From: Rhizobium sp. N324
GTDB taxonomy: Bacteria; Pseudomonadota; Alphaproteobacteria; Rhizobiales; Rhizobiaceae
Assembly: GCF_001664485.1 (NCBI RefSeq)
Contig: NZ_CP013630.1
Span: 3,851,501-3,915,500, forward strand
Length of the DNA: 64,000 nt
Reading direction: 5' to 3'
Shown: piece by piece, positions 57,381-64,000 of the stretch
Position numbering within the stretch: position 1 is the stretch's first letter
How the letters are laid out: each line of letters starts with the position of its first letter
Notes under the pieces: generated by a model
Told to the model about the DNA's origin: nothing
Database searches by the model: none
The model's input: only the letters and a program-made list of their open reading frames with translations
Position numbers and translations under genes: made by a program

Positions 57381-59090
57381 TTACGCGCTCTCCCTGAAGT
57401 CGTCGTCGCCGGCGTCCGGACCGCCCATCGACATGTCGAGAGCAAAGCCCTTGAGACGCTGCTGCTGGGCCGAAATCGTCTGGCCGCGGCCCTGGCCGTA
57501 GGCCTGCGGGGCGGGTTTGCGGACGGCGGCCGAGGGATGCAGGCCCTTGGCCGGAGTTTTCGGCTGTGCCTTGCTGACGCCGGGCCGCGCGCTGCCTGCC
57601 ATATCGACCCTGAAGAAGGCGATCGACGCCTGCAGTTCTTCGGCCTGCGAGGCGAGTTCTTCCGAGGTCGCGGACATCTGCTCGGAGGCACCGGCATTCT
57701 GTTGCGTCACCTTGTCGAGCTGCTGGATCGCTTCGTTAATCTGCGAGGCCCCTATATCCTGCTCGCGGCAGGCCGCGCTGATCTCGGAAACCAGCTCAGC
57801 CGTCTTGCGGATATCCGGCACCAGGCGGCCGAGCATGTCGCCGGCATCGGCTGCGGCCTTAACGGTATCGCCCGACATGGCGCTGATTTCGGCGGCCGCC
57901 GACTGGCTGCGTTCGGCAAGCTTGCGCACCTCCGAAGCGACCACCGCAAACCCCTTGCCATGCTCGCCGGCACGGGCGGCTTCCACAGCAGCGTTGAGGG
58001 CGAGAAGGTCGGTCTGGCGGGCGATCTCCTGAACGATGCCGATTTTCTGGGCGATCGTGCGCATGGCGTCGACGGCGCGCGTCACCGCTTCGCCGCTCAT
58101 CTCGGCATCCTTGGCCGACTGGCGGGCAATCTTTTCGGTCTGCGCCGCGTTGTCGGCGTTCTGCTTGATGTTGGCGGCCATCTCTTCCATTGAGGCGGAA
58201 GCCTCTTCGGCCGAAGCCGCCTGTTCGCTGGCGCCTTGCGATACCTGCTCGGAGCTTGCCGAAAGCTCCTGGCTGCCGGACGAGACGTTGTCGGCAGCCG
58301 ACAACGCATCGGCGACGACGCCGCGCAGCCGCTCGATCATGATGTTGACGTTGCCGAGAAGCTCGCCGATTTCATCGCGGCTGGTGATATCGGCCATCTT
58401 CGTCAGATCGCCTTCCGACACTTCGCGAACCACGATATTGGCTCGGCTAAGGCCCTTGCTGATCGTGCTGGCGATCCAGAAGGCGGTAATCGCCGCAACC
58501 AGCAGGGCAATGGCGGCCACTGCCATCATCATCGTGCGTGTGGTCGCATACTGCGCGTCGGCGCTTTCGTCCGCAGCCTTCATGCGCTGCTTTTCGAGAG
58601 CCAGGATTTCGCCGAGCGTCGCGTCGATATCGTTGGCAGCGGCCCGGGCTGATGTGACGGAGACGGTATTTGCGCCTTCGGCGTTCCCGGCCTTCACAAA
58701 GTCGCGGATCTGGTCGTCGGCTGCATTGAAGGCCTTGGAAAGTTCCGCGATGCGCGCCCAGCGAACCTTGCCTTCTTCAGTTGCCAGCGTCAGCACGTGG
58801 CCAAAGGCATCGGCGAAGTCTTTGCGGGCCTGATTGCCCTTGGCGATTGCACCGGCCGTCTCCTCGGGGGTGCGGGCAGTCAGCAGGTTCTTCTGCTGAC
58901 GGATGGCCTCGAGCTGGGCAATGTTGATTTGCTGCGCGAGGTCGAGACGGGCTGCCGGACCGGCAAGCAGATTGCCGATCGTGTCGTTCAGCGATCCAAG
59001 GCTGACGATGCCGTAGGCAGCGGTACCCATCAGCATGAGGATGATGAAGGTGAACGCGGTCACCAGTTTTGTCTTGATTGTCAATCGCAT
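57381..59090 (-). CDS. Methyl-accepting chemotaxis protein with one HAMP unit
   Basis: Receptor of 569 residues. TM1 near residues 8-28, a four-helix-bundle sensor, TM2 near 185-206, one HAMP ([19 protein letters not shown]) and the same signalling hairpin. The last residues [20 protein letters not shown] match the neighbours. I take the ATG at 59090 (GGGGG before it) over a TTG 15 bases upstream. It comes first of the three receptor genes in the transcript, directly after the second cheW. Confidence 0.93.
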   Translation of the reverse strand: MRLTIKTKLVTAFTFIILMLMGTAAYGIVSLGSLNDTIGNLLAGPAARLDLAQQINIAQLEAIRQQKNLLTARTPEETAGAIAKGNQARKDFADAFGHVLTLATEEGKVRWARIAELSKAFNAADDQIRDFVKAGNAEGANTVSVTSARAAANDIDATLGEILALEKQRMKAADESADAQYATTRTMMMAVAAIALLVAAITAFWIASTISKGLSRANIVVREVSEGDLTKMADITSRDEIGELLGNVNIMIERLRGVVADALSAADNVSSGSQELSASSEQVSQGASEQAASAEEASASMEEMAANIKQNADNAAQTEKIARQSAKDAEMSGEAVTRAVDAMRTIAQKIGIVQEIARQTDLLALNAAVEAARAGEHGKGFAVVASEVRKLAERSQSAAAEISAMSGDTVKAAADAGDMLGRLVPDIRKTAELVSEISAACREQDIGASQINEAIQQLDKVTQQNAGASEQMSATSEELASQAEELQASIAFFRVDMAGSARPGVSKAQPKTPAKGLHPSAAVRKPAPQAYGQGRGQTISAQQQRLKGFALDMSMGGPDAGDDDFRESA

Positions 59091-59122
59091 CGGTTTAACC
59101 CCCAACCTGAACTCAGCCGACG

Positions 59123-59635
59123 TCAGCTGGCGGCCCCCGCCGCGTCGTGCTTCGATGAAAAAATCGCCTGAAGATTGGGGAGAATGATGAACTCTCCGCC
59201 CCTCTTCACCAGGCAGTTGATATAGTCGGCGCGCCAGCGCATGCCGATGCTCGGCGGCGCCTCGCTCGCCGACTTTGCCAGTGTCGTCACCTCGTTCACC
59301 TTGTCGGTTCTGAGGCCGACGAGCGTCTGCTCGCCCTGCAGATCGATCTCGATGACGATGATGCGGCTGTCGATCGTCGCCTCTGCCGCCTCCATCCCGA
59401 AAGCGAGACGCAGATCGGCGAGCGGAATGACCTTGCCGCGAAAGTTGATGACGCTGGCGACGAAAGGCTGGCTGCCCGGCACGGCGGTCTCCGGAAGCAG
59501 GTCCAGGATTTCCTGGACGATGACCGCTTCCAGCGCGAAAGTTTCGCCGTTGAGATCGAAAGTCAGGACCTCGACTTCCTCGGCATAGCTCCAGTGATTG
59601 TCAAATCGTGCGGCCGTTGCTGCTGTTGCGCTCAT
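59123..59635 (-). CDS. cheW: CheW adaptor 2
   Basis: Protein of 170 residues. [22 protein letters not shown] and [21 protein letters not shown] are the CheW motifs; [20 protein letters not shown] closes the domain. A short N-terminal extension ([19 protein letters not shown]) distinguishes it from the other CheW. Its ATGA start overlaps the cheA stop, so kinase and adaptor are made together. Confidence 0.95.
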   Translation of the reverse strand: MSATAATAARFDNHWSYAEEVEVLTFDLNGETFALEAVIVQEILDLLPETAVPGSQPFVASVINFRGKVIPLADLRLAFGMEAAEATIDSRIIVIEIDLQGEQTLVGLRTDKVNEVTTLAKSASEAPPSIGMRWRADYINCLVKRGGEFIILPNLQAIFSSKHDAAGAAS

Positions 59636-61677
59636 CCTGTTACCCGCAATTGCGCCTCCTGGTGCTGACCCGCGGCAACCAGGTGCCCGACGTCGAGAAT
59701 GAGGGCGACGCTGCCGTCGCCGAGAATGGTCGCGCCGGAAAAGGTCGCGACGTTATTGTGCAGTTTCGACATCGACTTGATGACCGTCTGGTGGTCGCCG
59801 ATGATCTGGTCGACGACGAGGCCGACACGCTCGGTACCTGTGGAGATCACGACGACCTTCTGATGGACGTCGGGCTTGGTGCCGGTGCGGAAGAGATCGC
59901 GCAGGCGCAGAAACGGCACCAGGCTGTCGCGCAGCGAGATGAAGCTGCGGCCGCGCGAGCGGAGATCTTCCTCGAGCGACAGTTCGAGGCATTCCTCGAC
60001 CGCCGAGAGCGGAATGACGTAGCGGCCGGAACCGACACGCACCAGCAGGCCGTCGATGATGGCAAGCGTCAGCGGAATGCGCAGCGACACTTCCGAACCC
60101 TGTCCCGGCACGCTGACGACATCGATCGCGCCGCGAAGCGCTTCGACCGTTTTCTTGACCACGTCCATGCCAACGCCGCGCCCTGACAGATTGGTGATCG
60201 CCGCAGCCGTCGAGAAGCCAGGAGCGAAGATCAGCTGCAGCAGCTCGGAATCGGAAAGAGGCTGGCCGGGATGAATAAGGCCGGAGGATTCCGCCTTGGC
60301 GCGAACCCGTTCGCGATTGATGCCGCGACCGTCGTCCTTGATCGAGATAATCACCTCGCCGCCTGCCTGGCGGGCCGAAAGGATCACCGTGCCGGCTTCC
60401 GTCTTGCCGGCGGCAAGGCGGTCGGCAGGCATCTCGAGACCATGATCGATCGAATTGCGCACCAGATGCACCAGCGGATCGGCCAGCCGTTCGATGACTG
60501 TTTTATCGACCTCGGTGGTCTCGCCCTCCATCACCAGCTCGATCACCTTGCCGGTCTCGCGAGCGAGATCGTGAACGAGGCGGCGGAAGCGGGAAAAGAG
60601 GGTAGCGACCGGCACCATGCGCAGCACCATCATCGTGTCGCGCAATTCGCCGGAGAGACGTTCGATTTCCTCCGAGACGGAGCGCAACGCAATATCGGCG
60701 CTGGCGCTGGCGAGCTGGCTGAGACGCGATTGGGCGATGACGAGCTCGCCGACCCGGTCCATCAGCTCGTCGAGACGCTCGGCCGGAACGCGGACATTCT
60801 CGGCCGACTTCGCCTGGCTCGCGGCGGCGGGCGCCTCGCGCCGGACCGGGACTGCCTCGACCGGGCGAAACTCCGGAACGGCAGTTGGCGGAACGGCCAT
60901 CGATACGGGGGCGGCCGGTGCGGCTGCGACCTTCTCCACGGTCGGAGCCGCGGTTGCCGCGCCGTCGATCTCTTCGACGCTGAGCTCCATATCGTCGAGC
61001 ACGAAGATGAAGACGTCGTCGATCGCCGAGCGATCCTGCTCGCTGGTCAGCATCACCTCCCAGGAAATGTGGAGTTCCGTCGGCGTGAGTTCACCGAGCG
61101 GCGGGATGGCCGCAGTGTTGGCGCGCACGGTGCATTCGCCGAGATCGCGCAGCTCGTCCAGCAGGCCGAGCGGGTTGGTGCCGTTAGCCATCGAATTGGC
61201 CGGCAGGCTTAAGCGGATGCGCCAGCTGTTTTTCTTCTTCGCCGAGACCTCCCGTACGATCGCGGGTGCGACAACGGCAGCCGGTGCGGCAACAGGCGCC
61301 GCCTTGCCGCCGACGGCAGCCTGCAGCTGTGCCAGAAGCTTGCTGCCGGTATCGCCGTGATTGGCGTCCGGCTGGTCGACCAGGGCGCGCATATGATCCC
61401 GGGCGGCAAGAACGGCGGCGACGAGTTCGCTGGTCGCCGCGACCTCGCCCTTGCGGACGCGGTCGAAGGCGGTTTCACAATGATGGGTAAAGGCGGCGAG
61501 CGCCTCGAAGCCGAACATCGCGCCGGAGCCCTTGAGCGTGTGGAGCCCGCGGAACACGGCGTCGACGAGATCCTTGTTGTCGAGTTGGTGAGTGAGGTCG
61601 AGAAGACCGGCCTCGATCGCTTCAAGGCATTCGGCGGCCTCCATGCGGAACACGGCAACGGGATCGAGCGTACTCAT
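59632..61677 (-). CDS. cheA: Chemotaxis histidine kinase CheA
   Basis: Protein of 681 residues. P1/Hpt phosphohistidine in GLHTLKGSGAMFG (H46); a Pro/Ala-rich P2-like region; P3 dimerisation helices (VRVPAERLDELMDRVGELVI); the ATPase N box LVRNSIDHGLE and G boxes (DDGRGIN, GRGVGMDVVK); and a C-terminal CheW-like P5 domain. The core kinase of the cluster, it phosphorylates CheY and CheB. The ATG at 61677 overlaps the cheY stop (ATGA). Confidence 0.96.
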   Translation of the reverse strand: MSTLDPVAVFRMEAAECLEAIEAGLLDLTHQLDNKDLVDAVFRGLHTLKGSGAMFGFEALAAFTHHCETAFDRVRKGEVAATSELVAAVLAARDHMRALVDQPDANHGDTGSKLLAQLQAAVGGKAAPVAAPAAVVAPAIVREVSAKKKNSWRIRLSLPANSMANGTNPLGLLDELRDLGECTVRANTAAIPPLGELTPTELHISWEVMLTSEQDRSAIDDVFIFVLDDMELSVEEIDGAATAAPTVEKVAAAPAAPVSMAVPPTAVPEFRPVEAVPVRREAPAAASQAKSAENVRVPAERLDELMDRVGELVIAQSRLSQLASASADIALRSVSEEIERLSGELRDTMMVLRMVPVATLFSRFRRLVHDLARETGKVIELVMEGETTEVDKTVIERLADPLVHLVRNSIDHGLEMPADRLAAGKTEAGTVILSARQAGGEVIISIKDDGRGINRERVRAKAESSGLIHPGQPLSDSELLQLIFAPGFSTAAAITNLSGRGVGMDVVKKTVEALRGAIDVVSVPGQGSEVSLRIPLTLAIIDGLLVRVGSGRYVIPLSAVEECLELSLEEDLRSRGRSFISLRDSLVPFLRLRDLFRTGTKPDVHQKVVVISTGTERVGLVVDQIIGDHQTVIKSMSKLHNNVATFSGATILGDGSVALILDVGHLVAAGQHQEAQLRVTG

Positions 61678-62042
61678 CGTCCGAGAACCTTCTTCACGAT
61701 CTTCACCAGATTTTCCGGATCGAACGGCTTGGTCAGCCAACCCGTAGCACCCGCGGCCTTGGCGCGCGCCTTGAGATCGGCGTCCGATTCCGTCGTCAGG
61801 AAGATGATCGGAACGCCGGCCTGCCCAGGCAGTTTCCGCAGTTCCTCGATCATCGTCAGCCCGTCCATGACCGGCATGTTGAGATCGGTCACGATCAGAT
61901 CGAAACTGCTGCTCTTGGCCGTCGCCAGGCCCTCGGCCCCATCGGCGGCCTCGGTGACGCTATAACCGGCATTGGTGAGTGTGACCTTGGTGGTCAGGCG
62001 GATGCTGGCAGAATCGTCAACGGTCAGGATGTTTGCACTCAT
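61674..62042 (-). CDS. cheY: Single-domain response regulator CheY
   Basis: Protein of 122 residues: D9, D10, phosphoacceptor D53 (LIVTDLNMPVMDG) and K105 (WLTKPF), so a complete receiver. AGAGG precedes the ATG at 62042. It is the signal output of CheA. It is encoded between the STAS gene and cheA in the same transcript. Whether it binds flagella or another target cannot be read from sequence. Confidence 0.96.
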   Translation of the reverse strand: MSANILTVDDSASIRLTTKVTLTNAGYSVTEAADGAEGLATAKSSSFDLIVTDLNMPVMDGLTMIEELRKLPGQAGVPIIFLTTESDADLKARAKAAGATGWLTKPFDPENLVKIVKKVLGR

Positions 62043-62046
62043 AACT

Positions 62047-62370
62047 TTATACCTCTTTATGCAACCAGAACTTGGAATCTTCTCGATCGAAGGAGTCGAC
62101 GAAACCCGCGCGCTCAAGTACCTTCAGGACCGAGCCGCTGGCAGGCGTAGAAAGTTTGAATGTCTTCCCCTCAGCTTTTGCTTGGCGGCGCGAGGACTCG
62201 ATGAGTTGAACGAAACTCAGATCCGCTTCCGCACTTTCGGGAATGCTAATTGTGATTGTATCTTTGGCGCGAATTGCGTCAGTAAACTTTGAATATAGTT
62301 CGGATACCGTGCGAATACTCAGCGCTTTCGGCAAATTTATAGATTCGTAATATTGCTTAGGAGTATCCAA
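62047..62370 (-). CDS. STAS-domain protein
   Basis: Protein of 107 residues with a STAS/MlaB-like fold: the segment SIRTVSELYSKFTDAIRAKD, then ITISIPESAEADLSFVQL and TFKLSTPASGSVLKVLERAGF. STAS domains bind nucleotides, act as anti-sigma antagonists or scaffold proteins; in other chemosensory clusters such genes precede cheY. It is only four bases before cheY and opens the operon. The Ser/Thr normally phosphorylated in SpoIIAA-type proteins is not obvious. Confidence 0.82.
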   Translation of the reverse strand: MDTPKQYYESINLPKALSIRTVSELYSKFTDAIRAKDTITISIPESAEADLSFVQLIESSRRQAKAEGKTFKLSTPASGSVLKVLERAGFVDSFDREDSKFWLHKEV

Positions 62371-62711
62371 TGCAGCCCCCTCGGCCGGAGAAATACTTGA
62401 CGACCTTTAAAGGACTCTCACGGCAGCGTTAATGCGGGGTAAACAGCGGTTGTATGAAACTGTCGTATAACGAGTCCTGGGACTCCCAATTTCTCATCCG
62501 GAATAAGTTGTATCTTTTTCTCAAAAATTAGAAACAAATAAAATAAAAGCAATAGGTTAAGCAATATTAACCAGATGCTAGATTTGGGCCGGCGCCCCAT
62601 TCACATCTTTCGTTAATCACAACGCTGACGAGTCTTGCGCGTTTACCGGACGTTTCCATCCTGCCCGTAGAAATAGTGTCAAATAAGCCTATGTTTTAAG
62701 AAAAGGTACAA
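62371..62711. other. AT-rich divergent promoter region of the chemosensory cluster
   Basis: The 341-base gap is markedly richer in A and T than the rest of the window (62510-62600 especially). It contains TTAA-N6-TTAA-like and TTAA-N7-TAAA-like sequences that miss the CtrA consensus by spacing or base. A 60-codon minus frame at 62418-62600 has a hydrophobic stretch but no convincing ribosome site and is not called. Promoters for both the che operon and the receptor-like gene must lie here; I cannot locate them confidently. Confidence 0.4.
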
Positions 62712-64000
62712 ATGTTGGCACACGCTCTGGTATCGCCGATCGCTGCAGCCTACACGTCCGGACGGGACATCGGCCGGACCCTGGAATCGGCGCGCAGCCG
62801 GGTCGAGGAACGTTTTCTTGAAGGCGGCACCGTGCTGCTCTCGGTGATGGATGTTCTCAACCGGCTGTTGAATTCTCTCGAGAGTGTCACCGCGGCGCTC
62901 GACAATGGGGAATCGAGCGATACCGGCGCCGATCTCCGTGCCACGGTTCAGAGCCTGACGGCGCTGCCGGTCACCGAAGAAAATCGCCAGCAGGCACTCC
63001 TCTCGCTGGCGCAGACCGGCAGGGACCTACGCAAACACGTCTCCGACATGCAGGAGACGATGCGTTATCTCAGAACTTTCGCCGTGACCGTGAAGATCAC
63101 CGGCGCCGGCATTGCCGAATTCGCCGGCTTCGCACAGGAGATCCTGGAGCGAATCTATTCCGGCACCGATGAGGTCAACCGTTTCGCCACGCATCTCGAC
63201 AGTCTCGATAAGGAGGTCAAACTCGCCGCCTCCTTCGGCGCCAGTGTCTCCAAGGGTTACGCCGATACCGTTCCGGCCGTCGCCGCCGCCCTGCGCGACG
63301 ATGCCGCCAAGATTGCCGAACACCGCAAGCATCTCGGCGTCATCGCCCGTGAGGTCGGCGCAATCGCACGCGGCGTCCAGAGCAAGGTCGCCTCGACGCT
63401 CTCGGCCCTGCAGATCGGCGACATCACCCGCCAGCGCATCGAGCATGTGCAGGCGACCCTTTCGCTGCTTGAGGATTTCTTTGCCGGCGAAGAGAGCGCC
63501 AAGCTCGATGCCGGCGCGCGCAAGCGTCTCCAGAACGTCGTTCACCATCTGACGGCAGCGCAGATGAGCGACATGTGTGCCAATTTCCAGCGAGAATCGG
63601 AAAACGTCGTCACGACGATTGCCAGTTTCGACCACGACATGCGGGAGATCCTCAAGCTGCGTGACCAGATGAGCGGCGCGAGCGGCGAATCCGGCGGCAA
63701 TTTCATGCGCGCGCTGGAATCCAGCGTTTCGGCCGCCCACGAAATCGTCCAGCAGGTCGACACGGCAAGCCGGCAGGCCGACCAGGTGAGCCAGTCGACG
63801 ATCGGCACGGCCGCCAAGCTTTCCGAAGCGATCGCCAATATCCGTGCTGTCAAGACCGACATCCACTATATGGCTTTGAACACGAACCTGCGCTGCAGCC
63901 GTCTCGGCGAGGAAGGCAGGTCGATCAACGTCGTCACGGCCGAGCTGCGCATTTTCGCCGGCAAGCTCGACGAATCCGCCGATGCTATCGTCACCGGCCT
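62712..64000 (+). CDS. Soluble methyl-accepting chemotaxis protein-like coiled-coil protein, partial
   Basis: Open from the ATG at 62712 to the window edge (429 codons), no stop seen. AAAAGGTACAA precedes the start. There is no transmembrane helix; the whole length is helical with receptor-like heptads (LQIGDITRQRIEHVQATLSLLE). Near the edge, HYMALNTNLRCSRLGEEGRS with INVVTAELRIFAGKL occupies the place of the receptor tip (compare [19 protein letters not shown]), so the kinase-binding glutamates are altered. It is divergent from the che cluster. It may be a cytosolic receptor, a decoy or a scaffold. Confidence 0.75.
   Translation, partial: MLAHALVSPIAAAYTSGRDIGRTLESARSRVEERFLEGGTVLLSVMDVLNRLLNSLESVTAALDNGESSDTGADLRATVQSLTALPVTEENRQQALLSLAQTGRDLRKHVSDMQETMRYLRTFAVTVKITGAGIAEFAGFAQEILERIYSGTDEVNRFATHLDSLDKEVKLAASFGASVSKGYADTVPAVAAALRDDAAKIAEHRKHLGVIAREVGAIARGVQSKVASTLSALQIGDITRQRIEHVQATLSLLEDFFAGEESAKLDAGARKRLQNVVHHLTAAQMSDMCANFQRESENVVTTIASFDHDMREILKLRDQMSGASGESGGNFMRALESSVSAAHEIVQQVDTASRQADQVSQSTIGTAAKLSEAIANIRAVKTDIHYMALNTNLRCSRLGEEGRSINVVTAELRIFAGKLDESADAIVTG

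Noticed and set aside
53206..59090. Repeated DNA as a possible repeat array or mobile element
   Set aside because: The repetition is explained by three paralogous receptor genes with a conserved signalling domain.
62565..62581. CtrA-like site TTAA...TTAAC upstream of the che cluster
   Set aside because: The spacing is six bases instead of seven, and another nearby candidate has TAAA in place of TTAA; in AT-rich DNA this is expected by chance.
62418..62600. 60-codon minus-strand frame with a hydrophobic stretch
   Set aside because: It lies in AT-rich promoter DNA, has no convincing ribosome site and shows codon use unlike the rest of the window. Possible but unsupported.

Overview
The window looks like a chromosomal segment from a fast-growing Rhizobium of the R. 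leguminosarum/R. etli type. The evidence is high GC with strong third-position GC, CtrA-type TTAA-N7-TTAA boxes next to an rcdA-family gene, a sulfolipid sqdB-sqdD-sqdC cluster, an lpiA-acvB pair, palindromic mosaic repeats of a kind I associate with rhizobia, and gene neighbourhoods (zapA-6S RNA-tkt-gap-pgk-fba; ruvC-ruvA-ruvB; ybgC) typical of Rhizobiales. Almost everything is core or lineage-core. No transposase, phage gene, CRISPR array, rRNA or tRNA was seen.

Layout. 0-4.7 kb: ybgC (expected to lead into tolQRAB-pal to the left), divergent from the sulfolipid operon sqdBDC, then an Ala-rich unknown. 4.7-12.8 kb: 5-formyl-THF cyclo-ligase, a YmdB-type phosphoesterase, several small enzymes, yebC, a luciferase-like oxidoreductase and a chemoreceptor. 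13-18 kb: ruvC-ruvA-ruvB with a vapBC toxin-antitoxin cassette lodged between ruvC and ruvA, followed by a Tat phosphoesterase, a Nudix enzyme and a DinB protein. 18-27.8 kb: the acid-tolerance lipid pair acvB-lpiA, a large MscS channel, gnd, an ArsR/SRPBCC divergent pair and an epimerase. 27.8-38 kb: 6S RNA, zapA and a small coiled-coil gene, divergent from tkt-gap-(antiporter)-pgk-fba, the central carbon block. 38-50 kb: phzF, an MFS carrier, a DUF1192 gene, rcdA with two CtrA boxes, rpmE, an ABC exporter, a TctC-type binding protein, a frameshifted ECF sigma factor, a MotA/MotB-like ion-channel pair and suhB. 50.7-64 kb: a complete secondary chemosensory cluster on the minus strand (STAS-cheY-cheA-cheW-mcp-mcp-mcp-cheW-cheR-cheB), divergent from an atypical soluble receptor-like gene that runs off the window.

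Most notable observations: (1) 6S RNA/zapA and the 5-FCL gene, normally adjacent, lie 23 kb apart on opposite strands, and ruvCAB points away from ybgC. One inversion of about 4.7-27.8 kb would repair both. (2) A vapBC cassette with its own promoter/operator sits inside the ruvCAB locus. (3) Two perfect CtrA boxes flank a likely small RNA just upstream of rcdA, a regulator of CtrA proteolysis. (4) Three tandem chemoreceptors carry one, two and three HAMP units in front of nearly identical signalling domains. (5) The receptor-like gene at the right edge has a degenerate receptor tip. (6) A one-base frameshift splits an ECF sigma factor.

All family assignments come from reading motifs by eye. 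Statements about gene order in other species are from memory and are marked as inference.
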